DNA from: Pseudomonadota bacterium
Lineage (GTDB): Bacteria; Pseudomonadota; Alphaproteobacteria; UBA9655
Reading direction: 5' to 3'
DNA length: 8,566 nucleotides
Assembly (NCBI GenBank): GCA_021809225.1
Contig: JAKBAL010000068.1
Span: 1-8,566 of the forward strand
Of the stretch, positions 1 through 6,935 are shown in pieces. Position numbers and translations under genes: made by a program. The notes beneath the pieces are model-generated. The model did not search any database, had not been told where the DNA came from, and worked only from the letters and a program-made list of their open reading frames with translations. The first letter of the stretch is position 1. The number at the start of each line of letters is the position of its first letter.

Positions 1-7
1 AAGTTAT

Positions 8-32
8 TTTTTGATCAAAAATTTTCTGATCA
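8..32. repeat. Paired TGATCA palindromes in AT-rich leader
   Basis: A perfect 14-base palindrome (TTTTTGATCAAAAA, 8-21) is followed by a second TGATCA at 27-32, with starts 15 bases apart. Together they lie just upstream of a perfect -10 hexamer at 45-50. They could be an operator with two half-turn-spaced sites, the remains of a terminator of a gene left of the window, or chance in AT-rich DNA. No regulator is recognised. Confidence 0.25.
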
Positions 33-50
33 CGTAAATTTTTGTATAAT
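22..50 (+). promoter_or_regulatory. Possible promoter P1 upstream of the ATP-grasp-like gene
   Basis: A perfect TATAAT at 45-50 is preceded, after a 17-base spacer, by a weak -35 hexamer TTTTCT (22-27). It would give a leader of about 140 bases before the ATG at 198. In AT-rich DNA a TATAAT can occur by chance, so this is only a candidate alongside the one at 90-119. Confidence 0.25.
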
Positions 51-89
51 AAATTATCAAAATAGATTCATTCTATCATTATATGTTTG

Positions 90-119
90 TTGACATTTTT
101 ATCTTTGTTAACTTAGATT
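90..119 (+). promoter_or_regulatory. Candidate sigma70 promoter P2 for the ATP-grasp-like gene
   Basis: A consensus -35 TTGACA (90-95) is followed after 18 bases by TAGATT (114-119), a 4/6 match to the -10 consensus. It lies about 80 bases before the start codon at 198. A short inverted repeat (TCTCT, 3-base loop, AGAGA, 151-163) sits in the predicted leader and could be a minor regulatory structure. Nothing else is evident between 1 and 197. Confidence 0.45.
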
Positions 120-197
120 AATATAAGTAAAAAAGTCTTATCAGCATTTCTCTCTCTGAGAGATCATACAATTAATTGATAGAAAAGATAAGAATAT

Positions 198-1208
198 ATG
201 CATCATTTTGGTCAAAAAACACTCTTATTTATTAAACCTTCTTTGCCAATTTTCCCTTTGATTCTGAAAGCTCAAGAAAAGAGATATAATATTCTTGTAA
301 TTTCTGCTCATGATAGCCTGGGTACTTTACCTGAGGAAATCATCAACACTTTTTCTGTATTTTTTCAGGTTGATACAGATGATGATAGAGCTGTGTTAGA
401 GCTGGTTAAAAAAATCTCGCAAAAATTTCATATTGATGGGGTTATTCCAGGAGACACCTATGCTATGCCTCTTACCTATAAAGTCGCGATTTATTTAAAA
501 AAGCCGAAAATATCGCCAGAGGTCATGCGCAGACTTAAAACACACATGATCGCCATTCCTTACTCTCAGAAAGTAGAGCCAAGAGAAGCTTTCAAGGATG
601 CTTTGAAGACATTAAAAATAGACTATAGCGTTCAGGTGCTTATACAGAATAACGTTCTCTCCATTGTCAGTATAACAGAAAAAATTGTGTTGTCTGAACA
701 GGATTTCTTAGAGATAGGCGTCATTGTATGTTCAGAGAATGATCCTTCCCTTGTTAAAACGATTGAATCTTATCTTAAAAAAGTCATCATGGCTCTTCAT
801 TTAAACAATGGGCCTTTTCATATGGATGTTAGGCTTGTAGAGCAGAGGCCTTTGTTGGTGGATATTTCAATAGGTTTTGTGGAAAGCGCCATTTCAAATC
901 TTATACGTCAGGCATCAGGAATTGATCTTTATGACAATATCTTAAGACTTTTCTCTGGCCAGCCGCTTTTGCTTCAAGGAACAAAACGTTTAACCGCAGG
1001 TTTAATTTTTTGCTATAGTTCACGGGAACTGGAAACGTTACGGGATAATTCTTATGTGAAAGAACTGATAGTCTATGACAAAGGAGTGGATGTTAGGCTT
1101 CCCATGAAATCTAAGGTAGGCCATGCACTCTTGGTCCATGAAGATGACCAGGTCTTAAGACATCAAATGGCAGAGGCTTCAGTGTTAGCAAGAAGCTTCA
1201 ACGCTTAG
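198..1208 (+). CDS. ATP-grasp ligase homologue lacking the ATP-binding half (probable pseudoenzyme)
   Basis: The 336-residue protein resembles the ATP-grasp family that includes carnosine synthase and bacterial L-amino-acid ligases. Residues 8-114 look like the N-terminal preATP-grasp domain (VDTDDD at 58-63, then IDGVIPGDTY and ISPEVMRRLK). Residues 142-255 match the late catalytic part: DYSVQVLIQ, FLEIGVIV (170-177), NGPFHMDVRL (204-213) and SGIDLYDNILRLFSGQP. The C-terminal 265-330 resembles the usual lid. The segment normally between them, holding the ATP-clamping lysines and glycine-rich loop, is absent: DALKTLK runs straight into IDYSVQVL at 140/141. The family's metal-binding E-x-N-P-R is D222-I-S224-I-G226. 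Family members are about 400 residues, so some 50-60 are missing. The frame is intact with an ATG start, weak AAGATAAG ribosome site and TAG stop. Ligase activity is unlikely; a binding or regulatory role, or a decaying gene, are the alternatives. Family names rest on remembered motifs, not a search. Confidence 0.7.
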   Translation: MHHFGQKTLLFIKPSLPIFPLILKAQEKRYNILVISAHDSLGTLPEEIINTFSVFFQVDTDDDRAVLELVKKISQKFHIDGVIPGDTYAMPLTYKVAIYLKKPKISPEVMRRLKTHMIAIPYSQKVEPREAFKDALKTLKIDYSVQVLIQNNVLSIVSITEKIVLSEQDFLEIGVIVCSENDPSLVKTIESYLKKVIMALHLNNGPFHMDVRLVEQRPLLVDISIGFVESAISNLIRQASGIDLYDNILRLFSGQPLLLQGTKRLTAGLIFCYSSRELETLRDNSYVKELIVYDKGVDVRLPMKSKVGHALLVHEDDQVLRHQMAEASVLARSFNA

Positions 1209-1232
1209 TAAATCCGAATGCAAATAAAAGTG

Positions 1233-1260
1233 GCCTCACAAACAAAAGATCTTGTAAGGC
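1233..1260. terminator. Probable bidirectional terminator between convergent genes
   Basis: GCCTCACAA (1233-1241) pairs with TTGTAAGGC (1252-1260) with one mismatch around a 10-base loop. On the + strand it is followed by GTTTATCG; on the - strand by CCACTTTTATTTG. It lies between the stop at 1208 (+) and the stop at 1289 (-), exactly where a shared terminator is expected. The U-tracts are modest. Confidence 0.5.
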
Positions 1261-1288
1261 GTTTATCGATTGATTATCTAAAAAATAT

Positions 1289-1516
1289 TTATATGTTACT
1301 CAATAACGCCTGAGCAGCACACTCGCGGTCAAAGTTTTCTCGAATGAGGGCACACAGATTTTCGTTTTGTAGTGCAAAAGCAAGAGCAGCGCCAAGCATA
1401 ATATTATCAGGGATATGTTCACCATGGACTTGTGGAAGTGAAGCTTCAAATGATCCGTCTTGTTTCAAGACAATAGCTGCATCCTGTGGAGCGAGTATAA
1501 GTGTGGTTGATGTCAT
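1289..1516 (-). CDS. Small acidic protein of unknown function
   Basis: A 75-residue protein of unrecognised function. It begins MTSTTLILAPQDAAIVLK, continues with LPQVHGEHIPDNIMLGAAL, and ends in a probably helical LCALIRENFDRECAAQALL stretch with two cysteines (residues 55 and 66). It has no signal peptide, no clear membrane segment and no catalytic motif, so it is probably cytoplasmic. The start codon ATG has GGAG 11 bases upstream, slightly far but usable. It lies 70 bases downstream of thyX on the same strand and may be co-transcribed with it, although a hairpin at the thyX stop could separate them. Its length, ribosome site and position directly before the terminator-like hairpin at 1233-1260 favour a real gene. 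A small alphaproteobacterial DUF family is plausible but I cannot name one. Confidence 0.65.
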   Translation of the reverse strand: MTSTTLILAPQDAAIVLKQDGSFEASLPQVHGEHIPDNIMLGAALAFALQNENLCALIRENFDRECAAQALLSNI

Positions 1517-1571
1517 AAATTAACTTACTCCCATAAGTATTTAACTTCCGATTTTTGTCGGTGAGTGAAAG

Positions 1572-1595
1572 CCTTTTATAGAAGTTCTATAAAGG
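1572..1595 (-). terminator. Weak hairpin over the thyX stop codon
   Basis: On the - strand CCTTTATAGA and TCTATAAAAGG form a stem of about 10 pairs with one bulged A and a 3-base ACT loop. It spans the TAG stop of thyX (1587-1589). The following sequence CTTTCACTCACC has little U-tract, so it may be a weak terminator, an attenuating or processing hairpin, or chance. Confidence 0.3.
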
Positions 1596-2525
1596 GAGAT
1601 CAAGTAGTTCTGAAAACTCTTGCCATTCTCTTTTACTCATGCCGCTGGTTTCTTGGGTAACCGGTTCACCTTTTAAAAGCTTTTTTAAGGTTTCTACACC
1701 GTTCTTGGAAAAGCGAGCGCTTTCTTTTCTATATTGAAGAAAGGCTTCATAGGTAAAAGGAACCCAGCGTTCAAGAAGAGTGAGCATGACGTCGGCATAG
1801 GCTCGAATTTCGTACTGAGCGTGAGCATCTCCTCTTAAGGTTAAAAAATGCATTAAATTATGAAGGTCTATCTTCCAATACATTTGTGTATAAAAATTCA
1901 AGGAAAGGTTTGTACGAGCTAATTCTCGGGTAAGCCCTTCCTTTTGTGGATTGCGGATGCTTCCCTCTGCGTCTTCATTAAGTAGTTCTTCATAGTGAGC
2001 ATAGGCATGCTCGGCATCATTTTTTAATAAATCAATGACATATTGAGAGTATTCAGGAGAAAGTAATTGGCCTCTCCCTTGCTTATTTGTAGAAGATTGT
2101 GCCGCTAAATGTTCAATAGAGGGGATGTAAAATTCTTTATCTAAAATAGAATAACGAGCAGAGTATTCATTAACATTGGCTGTTCGATGACGAAGCCATT
2201 GGCGAGCGATAAAAAAGGGAAGTTTAATGTGAAACTTAATTTCACACATCTCAAAAGGGGTGGTATGGGCGTGACGGAGTAGATAATGAATAAGTCCTCG
2301 ATCTTCAGTGTTCTTTTTAGTTCCTTTTCCGTAGGAAACACGGGCAGCTTGAACAATGGCACTGTCTGTCCCCATATAATCAATAACTCGCACGAATCCA
2401 TGGTCAAGGACGGGAAAGGCTTCATAAAGAACTTCTTCAAGCCGTGGCGAGGTATCGCGACGCGTAGATTGGGTTTGCTTTTGACTTTCTTGAATTTCTT
2501 GTTCTTGTGATTGTGTCAGTGCCAT
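1587..2525 (-). CDS. thyX: Flavin-dependent thymidylate synthase ThyX
   Basis: This enzyme makes dTMP from dUMP with methylene-tetrahydrofolate as carbon donor and NAD(P)H as reductant, using FAD; it acts in the cytoplasm as a tetramer and replaces ThyA in organisms lacking it. The ThyX signature RHR-x4-N-x2-S-x-R is complete at residues 112-124 (R112, H113, R114, N119, S122, R124). [12 protein letters not shown] (87-98) precedes it, and the C-terminal nucleotide-binding region [20 protein letters not shown] is at 221-240. The polar, glutamine-rich N-terminus ([16 protein letters not shown]) is the extension I associate with alphaproteobacterial ThyX, and 312 residues suits that group. The start is supported by GAGG five bases upstream of the ATG. 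All key residues are present, so it should be active. It is preceded by the lipoprotein operon and followed by a small unknown gene, neither functionally related. Confidence 0.96.
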   Translation of the reverse strand: MALTQSQEQEIQESQKQTQSTRRDTSPRLEEVLYEAFPVLDHGFVRVIDYMGTDSAIVQAARVSYGKGTKKNTEDRGLIHYLLRHAHTTPFEMCEIKFHIKLPFFIARQWLRHRTANVNEYSARYSILDKEFYIPSIEHLAAQSSTNKQGRGQLLSPEYSQYVIDLLKNDAEHAYAHYEELLNEDAEGSIRNPQKEGLTRELARTNLSLNFYTQMYWKIDLHNLMHFLTLRGDAHAQYEIRAYADVMLTLLERWVPFTYEAFLQYRKESARFSKNGVETLKKLLKGEPVTQETSGMSKREWQEFSELLDLPL

Positions 2526-2587
2526 AAAAACCTCATTGCTTTCTCAAGGAGTAATCTATTCAGAAAAAAGGCTCAAGAGGGAAAGCG

Positions 2588-2639
2588 ATAAAAGACGGCT
2601 GTTTTCACTTTTCAGTCTTAGGCAAAATTGGCGACAGCC
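2588..2639 (-). terminator. Possible terminator after the lipoprotein operon
   Basis: Immediately after the lipoprotein stop at 2640, the - strand carries GGCTGT (2639-2634) that can pair with ACAGCC (2602-2597), followed by GTCTTTTATCG. A shorter inner pairing of AAGAC with GTCTT is also possible. The loop is long (31 bases) and the stem short, so this is a weak call. The remaining 2526-2587 is the thyX leader, with no convincing promoter. Confidence 0.3.
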
Positions 2640-3134
2640 CTATATCCTTTGTTTTTCAATAAAGATACTCTTGCTAATTTTCTCAAAGAAATCTTGATAA
2701 AACTTAGGGTCTTCGATGGTATGGACTGTGTCCATATCTCCTCGGTTATTGAGGACTTTTTCTTGGAATATGGCTCGGACTTTAGTTTTATTGCCTTGTG
2801 TTTTTACGTTAGCATTGGCTTCGATGATAGCATTTTTTCCCCAGACGGCATTATGCCCAAAGACAAAAGTCTGCAAGAGCATTTGACCCGTATCTTCTAC
2901 GTCCACTTCCCGAGAGGCAGAAACCAGGCCAACTTGAGGGACAACATTTTTAACCATAAAACCTTGGTCTTGAAAAGCATCCACAACGGCAGAGAGCACT
3001 TGATCTGTCTGCATTGTATCAAAGGTACGTGTTTGAAACTCGCGAACTTGTAATTGTGTTTTTAAATTTGGGGTGGACATAGGTACACAGGCCACCAATA
3101 AAGACATAACTCCTAGACAAATAATCTTATTCAT
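2640..3134 (-). CDS. Predicted outer-membrane lipoprotein, second gene of lipoprotein pair
   Basis: A 164-residue lipoprotein. The signal peptide MNKIICLGVMSLLVAC ends in the lipobox LVAC with Cys16 as the lipidated residue. Residue +2 is Val, not Asp, which predicts outer-membrane sorting by the E. coli rule. The mature part has REFQTRTFDT (31-40), a predicted helix with VVDAFQDQGF, then VGLVSASREVD, and ends with DPKFYQDFFEKISKSIFIEKQ. That combination (QTR-x-FDT, QDxGF, GLVxASR, FYQxFFxxxSKSxFxE) recurs, to my recollection, in unnamed proteobacterial lipoproteins; I know no experimentally defined role. The start is fixed by AGGAAG at 3140-3145, five bases before the ATG and overlapping the upstream stop codon, so it is very probably translated with the preceding BamE-like gene. 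An antisense open frame over the same bases has no such support. Confidence 0.85.
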   Translation of the reverse strand: MNKIICLGVMSLLVACVPMSTPNLKTQLQVREFQTRTFDTMQTDQVLSAVVDAFQDQGFMVKNVVPQVGLVSASREVDVEDTGQMLLQTFVFGHNAVWGKNAIIEANANVKTQGNKTKVRAIFQEKVLNNRGDMDTVHTIEDPKFYQDFFEKISKSIFIEKQRI

Positions 3135-3139
3135 AGGTT

Positions 3140-3145
3140 CTTCCT
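3140..3145 (-). promoter_or_regulatory. Ribosome binding site overlapping the upstream stop codon
   Basis: AGGAAG on the - strand overlaps the TAG stop (3144-3146) of the BamE-like gene and lies five bases before the ATG at 3134. This arrangement indicates translational coupling between the two lipoprotein genes. Confidence 0.7.
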
Positions 3146-3551
3146 AGAATTTGCTTTGATGGTAATCAATGGAGGAAATGCATTTTTGGCGATTGAATTT
3201 AAGCATAACAGTTAAGGTCTTTTGCGTTGTTTCATAAGCCCCAGCGTCTTTTTGTCCCCCAAATAAAATAAGGCCGCCTGCCAGGCCGCTCTTAGAGTAA
3301 GCTCCTTCGGTAGCAATTTTATCATAAACCCATGTTTCATTGCCAAATTCATCATTCGTGACAATATTTGGAGAGCCAAGGGCTTCAATAACTTGATTTT
3401 GGGACATTCCTTTTTGAATTGAGGATTGGACCTTTCCAAGAGTAAAGGTTGAAGGTCCTCCCGAAACATCCTGTTTGTGCTCTTGGGCAGACATACAAGC
3501 TGTAAGGAAAGTACTTCCTATAATAAGCGTAGCTATATTCTTAAAATTCAT
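3144..3551 (-). CDS. BamE/SmpA-OmlA-like small lipoprotein
   Basis: A 135-residue lipoprotein with signal peptide MNFKNIATLIIGSTFLTAC; the lipobox LTAC places the lipidated residue at Cys19. Residues 40-77 (KVQSSIQKGMSQNQVIEALGSP, then DEFGNETWVYDK) are the hallmark of the SmpA/OmlA (BamE-like) fold: a helix with KGMSxxQVxxxLGxP followed by a strand with xxxWxY. A glycine-rich insert follows (SGLAGGLILFGGQKDAGAY, 88-106), then a strand region TLTVMLKFNRQKCISSIDYH typical of the fold's C-terminus. True BamE belongs to the outer-membrane beta-barrel assembly complex, but this fold occurs in many unrelated lipoproteins and the glycine insert is not a BamE feature, so I do not assign the symbol. 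GAGG lies six bases before the ATG. It is the first gene of the lipoprotein operon, behind a good promoter at 3581-3609. Confidence 0.83.
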   Translation of the reverse strand: MNFKNIATLIIGSTFLTACMSAQEHKQDVSGGPSTFTLGKVQSSIQKGMSQNQVIEALGSPNIVTNDEFGNETWVYDKIATEGAYSKSGLAGGLILFGGQKDAGAYETTQKTLTVMLKFNRQKCISSIDYHQSKF

Positions 3552-3580
3552 TAGAAACCTCTATTGAAAAAAACATTAAC

Positions 3581-3609
3581 TTTATATCTCTTCTCATTTT
3601 ATGAGGCAA
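3581..3609 (-). promoter_or_regulatory. Candidate sigma70 promoter of the lipoprotein operon
   Basis: On the - strand TTGCCT (3609-3604) and TATAAA (3586-3581) are separated by exactly 17 bases and lie about 30 bases upstream of the ATG at 3551. Position, spacing and hexamers (4/6 and 5/6) agree well. Confidence 0.55.
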
Positions 3610-3691
3610 TAAGAATTGTTGAGACTCATACCATCTATGGTGACACAAGGACAGGTGAATAGTTGAATACTGATGGATCGTAAGCTTGAGT

Positions 3692-3970
3692 TCAGGAATG
3701 ATCTGAGCCTTCAATAATATCAATTCCGTTGACGAATATTAGGATGAAGGCAAGGGGAAAGAAAAGAATCGCCCAGAAAATAAGCCAACCAAAACTTCCA
3801 CGGTAAGAAAAGGCAAAATATTTTCCCTTTTTTAGAAAGACTCCGTTTTTTATAGCTAAAATAATCCCTAGTGGAAAAAAGAAAATCAATAACAAAATAA
3901 ATAACACAGTGTTTCCTTTGTATTGGAAAGGATAGAGATGCTTTATTTCTTTGTTTTTTAGCTGTTTCAT
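3692..3970 (-). CDS. Two-segment membrane protein built from a tandem repeat
   Basis: A 92-residue basic, hydrophobic protein of unknown function. Two membrane segments are visible at about 21-40 and 61-80. Each belongs to a repeat unit of about 30 residues, with the second copy offset by 39: FxY(K/R)G at 15-19 and 54-58, FFPL ending at 34 and 73 (Pro33, Pro72), IL at 37-38 and 76-77, and NG at 42-43 and 81-82. The same spacing throughout implies internal duplication. The lysine-rich N-terminus (KQLKNKEIK) and the KKGK linker suggest cytoplasmic ends; the intervening charges make a hairpin topology uncertain. It starts 36 bases after the secA stop on the same strand with only a weak AAGAGA ribosome site, so it is probably read from the secA transcript. 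No cleavable signal peptide, catalytic motif or paired Cys is present. Confidence 0.75.
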   Translation of the reverse strand: MKQLKNKEIKHLYPFQYKGNTVLFILLLIFFFPLGIILAIKNGVFLKKGKYFAFSYRGSFGWLIFWAILFFPLAFILIFVNGIDIIEGSDHS

Positions 3971-4006
3971 AAGGTTCTCTTACTTGGTCTTACCTGGGTT
4001 TGCTAT

Positions 4007-6721
4007 TTACATATCTTGTGGGTCTGTTTGATTTTCTTGTTCTAGTCGTCCATGACATTGTTTGTAGCGCTTACCAGATCCGCAAGGGCAGGGAGCATTT
4101 CGAGGAGTATTTCGCCAATCTTCTGGACCGATGAGTATTTCATCCTCAATTTCTCCAGGATTATAAGGATCTTGGTGCTGATGCAGCATCATTTCTTGTT
4201 CCATCTCTGGCTCAAAAATATCTGCAACAATTTTTTCAGGTGTTGTTTGTCCCATTTGCAGATGAGCAAGGGCGCCAGTTACATTTTCTCTCAGACGGAA
4301 AAGCATCGCTTGGAACATTTCAAAAGCTTCACTTTTATATTCATTCAGAGGATCTCTTTGCGCATAAGCACGTAGGTTAATACCTTGCCTTAAATGATCT
4401 AAGGAAAGCAAATGATCCTTCCATTGTTGATCCAACATACGAAGCAACAGAGATTTCTCAGCCAGTCGCGTCATTTCAGGTCCGTAGGTTGCTTCTTTAT
4501 CTTCCATAAGAGTATCGATGGCTAGTTGGATGCGACTTCTAATTTCCGCATCAGCAATACCTTCTTCATCAGCCCATTCTTTAATGGGTAGATTTAAACC
4601 AAAAATTCTTAAGCACTCTTCATGCAGGGCTGAGATTTCCCATTGATCAGCATAGGCATTTTCCGGAATAAAACGTTGAACAAGCTCTTGAATAACTTCT
4701 TCACGCATCGCTTCGATAAAATCGTGAACATCGGCGACTTCCATGATTTCTCGGCGTTGTTCATAAATGACCTTTCGTTGGTCATTCATGACGTCGTCAT
4801 ATTTTAAAAGTTGTTTCCGAATATCAAAATTTCGCGCCTCAACTTTTTGTTGAGCTTTTTCAAGAGCCCTATTAATCCAAGGGTGGATAATGGCTTCACC
4901 TTCTTGAAGACCTAGTTTTTGCAGCCAGCTATCAAGGCGTTCAGAACCAAAAATGCGCATCAGGTCATCTTCGAGAGAGAGAAAGAATTTTGAAGCTCCT
5001 GGGTCACCTTGACGACCGGCTCGGCCGCGAAGCTGGTTATCAATTCGACGGCTTTCGTGACGTTCTGTGCCGATAATAAATAATCCTCCTGCCATTCTGG
5101 CGACTTCTGCGCGAGTGACGACCTCTGCTTGAATCTCTTGAACGCGAATGGTGGCTTTTTCCGTATCATTTATGCGCGCTATTTCTTCAGTAATGCGCAG
5201 ATAAGCATTACCACCCAGCTTAATATCCGTCCCTCGACCCGCCATGTTTGTGGCGATGGTCACCGTACCAGGGATACCCGCGTCAGCAATTATTTTAGCT
5301 TCTTGTTCGTGATATTTTGCATTTAAAACGCTGTGAGGAATGTTTCTTTGCTTTAAAATAGAGGAAAGAAGCTCTGACTTTTCAATGCTAACCGTTCCAA
5401 CGAGGACGGGTTGTTGACGTTCTCTACATTCTTCAATCAACTTAAGAATAGCTTCATATTTTTCCTTTGCGGTTCGATAAACCTCATCATCCATGTCCTT
5501 GCGAGTCACGGGAACGTTGGTGGGAACTTCAAGAACTTCGAGCTTATAAATATCGCCAAACTCAGCGGCTTCCGTTACAGCGGTTCCAGTCATGCCGGCT
5601 AGTTTGGGATAAAGTCGGAAATAATTTTGATATGTTATTGAGGCAAGAGTTTGATTCTCTTGTTGAATTTCAACATATTCTTTTGCTTCCAGAGCTTGGT
5701 GAAGACCTTCTGAATAACGTCGTCCTTCCATAATACGGCCCGTAAACTCATCAATAATCATGACTTTGTCATCTTTAACCATGTAGTCGACATCGCGGGC
5801 AAAAAGCTTGTGAGCTTTAAGAGCCTGATTGACATGATGAACAATGGGCACATTTTGAATGTCATAGAGAGAAGAATCGCTTAAATAACTCTCTCGCTTT
5901 AAAAGCTGTTCGATGTGCTCAATGCCTTGCTCTGTAAGGGTAACCGCACGGGCTTTTTCATCTTTTTCATAATCTTCAGGCAAAAGTTCAGGGATAAGTT
6001 TATTAATAATGACATAAAGATCAGAAGAATCTTCCGCTGGGCCTGAAATAATAAGAGGAGTACGGGCCTCGTCAATAAGGATGCTATCAACTTCGTCGAT
6101 AATACCAAAATGAAAAGGCCTTTGGACCATTTCTTCAAGCCGAAACTTCATATTGTCTCGAAGATAATCAAATCCAAGCTCGTTATTAGTGGCATAGGTT
6201 ACATCGCATCGATAGGCGATTTGTCGTTCAAGGTCATCAAGATCATGAACGATACAATCAACGGTAAGGCCTAAGAACTTGTAAAGAGTGCCCATCCATT
6301 CGGAATCACGTTTAGCAAGGTAATCATTGACCGTAACGACGTGGACCCCTTTGCCTTCAAGGGCATTTAAATAAACAGGAAGAGTCGCAACAAGGGTCTT
6401 ACCTTCACCGGTTTTCATTTCTGTAATCATTCCGCGGTGAAGAATGATACCCCCTTTAAGCTGAACATCAAAATGACGCATGCCGAGGGTTCGCTTTGAC
6501 GCCTCTCTGACAACAGCAAAAGCCTCAATCAGCAAATCATCAAGCCGCGCTCCTTTTTTAAGGCGATCACGGAACTCTTCTGTTTTAGCTTGTAAAGCTT
6601 CATCGTTAAGTTTTTCGAGAGAGCCTTCAAGGGCATTGATTTGCTCAACAGTATGATTAAGGCCCTTGATATATCGATCATTAGCTGAGCCAAAAACCTT
6701 CCGAAAAAGTGTTGTAAACAT
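4007..6721 (-). CDS. secA: Preprotein translocase ATPase SecA
   Basis: SecA is the ATP-driven motor that pushes unfolded preproteins through SecYEG; it cycles between cytosol and inner membrane and accepts clients from SecB or the ribosome. Numbered from the ATG at 6721 (904 residues; E. coli SecA is 901), the Walker A motif MKTGEGKT is at 102-109 and Walker B DEVD at 209-212. MTGTA of the preprotein-binding region is near 377, [12 protein letters not shown] at 493-504, and the arginine-finger region [18 protein letters not shown] at 558-575. The C-terminal SEC-C zinc motif is intact (Cys878, Cys880, Cys889, His890 in [13 protein letters not shown]), supporting SecB, lipid or ribosome contacts. 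An upstream in-frame TTG at 6736 would add five residues, but the ATG has GAGGG just upstream and gives the usual alphaproteobacterial N-terminus [12 protein letters not shown]. No domain is missing or broken. Confidence 0.98.
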   Translation of the reverse strand: MFTTLFRKVFGSANDRYIKGLNHTVEQINALEGSLEKLNDEALQAKTEEFRDRLKKGARLDDLLIEAFAVVREASKRTLGMRHFDVQLKGGIILHRGMITEMKTGEGKTLVATLPVYLNALEGKGVHVVTVNDYLAKRDSEWMGTLYKFLGLTVDCIVHDLDDLERQIAYRCDVTYATNNELGFDYLRDNMKFRLEEMVQRPFHFGIIDEVDSILIDEARTPLIISGPAEDSSDLYVIINKLIPELLPEDYEKDEKARAVTLTEQGIEHIEQLLKRESYLSDSSLYDIQNVPIVHHVNQALKAHKLFARDVDYMVKDDKVMIIDEFTGRIMEGRRYSEGLHQALEAKEYVEIQQENQTLASITYQNYFRLYPKLAGMTGTAVTEAAEFGDIYKLEVLEVPTNVPVTRKDMDDEVYRTAKEKYEAILKLIEECRERQQPVLVGTVSIEKSELLSSILKQRNIPHSVLNAKYHEQEAKIIADAGIPGTVTIATNMAGRGTDIKLGGNAYLRITEEIARINDTEKATIRVQEIQAEVVTRAEVARMAGGLFIIGTERHESRRIDNQLRGRAGRQGDPGASKFFLSLEDDLMRIFGSERLDSWLQKLGLQEGEAIIHPWINRALEKAQQKVEARNFDIRKQLLKYDDVMNDQRKVIYEQRREIMEVADVHDFIEAMREEVIQELVQRFIPENAYADQWEISALHEECLRIFGLNLPIKEWADEEGIADAEIRSRIQLAIDTLMEDKEATYGPEMTRLAEKSLLLRMLDQQWKDHLLSLDHLRQGINLRAYAQRDPLNEYKSEAFEMFQAMLFRLRENVTGALAHLQMGQTTPEKIVADIFEPEMEQEMMLHQHQDPYNPGEIEDEILIGPEDWRNTPRNAPCPCGSGKRYKQCHGRLEQENQTDPQDM

Positions 6722-6724
6722 ATG

Positions 6725-6729
6725 CCCTC
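6725..6729 (-). promoter_or_regulatory. Ribosome binding site deciding the secA start
   Basis: GAGGG on the - strand ends three bases before the ATG at 6721. It lies inside the short extension that a TTG start at 6736 would create, and that TTG has no Shine-Dalgarno of its own. This favours the ATG. Spacing is tight. Confidence 0.6.
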
Positions 6730-6752
6730 GTTTCAATTACATTAATTAATCC

Positions 6753-6758
6753 AGTATA
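6753..6758 (-). promoter_or_regulatory. Possible -10 element of secA
   Basis: TATACT on the - strand lies 31 bases upstream of the secA ATG. No good -35 is seen at 16-18 bases, so this is a partial promoter at best. The rest of 6759-6896 holds a run of seven G at 6846-6852 and AT-rich sequence, but no gene or clear secA-regulatory leader such as a SecM-like arrest peptide. Confidence 0.28.
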
Positions 6759-6896
6759 TACTAAAGAGGGTTCAAAAGGCTAGATTTTCCTGAAAGGTGG
6801 TATTGATTAAGTTCTTATTCAGTCAGGATAAACTCATAGATTAGCGGGGGGGAGCTGGCAAAGCTTTATAATTTTGATGAGGAAAAGGAGATAGAG

Positions 6897-6929
6897 AACC
6901 GACCCTCATTTTTAAATGAAGGTCTGGTT
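6897..6929 (-). terminator. Strong hairpin terminator downstream of the secreted-protein gene
   Basis: As - strand RNA, AACC-A-GACCUUCAUUU pairs with AAAUGAGGGUCGGUU: 15 pairs including one G-U wobble and one bulged A, with a loop of only about 2 bases that would open slightly in practice. The hairpin starts seven bases past the stop at 6936 and is followed by CTCTATCTCCTTTTCC. The mismatch pairs as G-U only on the - strand (it is C-A on +), which fits a role in ending the secreted-protein transcript before secA. Confidence 0.6.
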
Positions 6930-6935
6930 TAATAG

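Noticed and set aside
2628..3053. Open frame of 141 codons on the + strand
   Set aside because: It lies antisense to a lipoprotein that has a lipobox, a Shine-Dalgarno coupled to its neighbour and a family-like sequence. The + frame has no such support.
3541..3723. Open frame of 60 codons on the - strand before the lipoprotein operon
   Set aside because: It overlaps the start of the BamE-like gene and the end of the membrane-protein gene, runs through the predicted promoter, and has no recognisable sequence or ribosome site.
4052..5733. Several + strand open frames inside secA
   Set aside because: They are antisense shadows of a fully conserved SecA reading frame; none has a credible start signal or family match.
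6846..6852. Run of seven G, considered as a phase-variation tract
   Set aside because: It is intergenic, not within a reading frame or at promoter spacing, and is too short to argue for slippage control.
6722..6935. SecM-like arrest peptide or RNA switch upstream of secA
   Set aside because: No short open frame with a stall motif precedes secA, and no recognisable riboswitch structure is seen; the only strong hairpin belongs to the preceding gene's 3' end.
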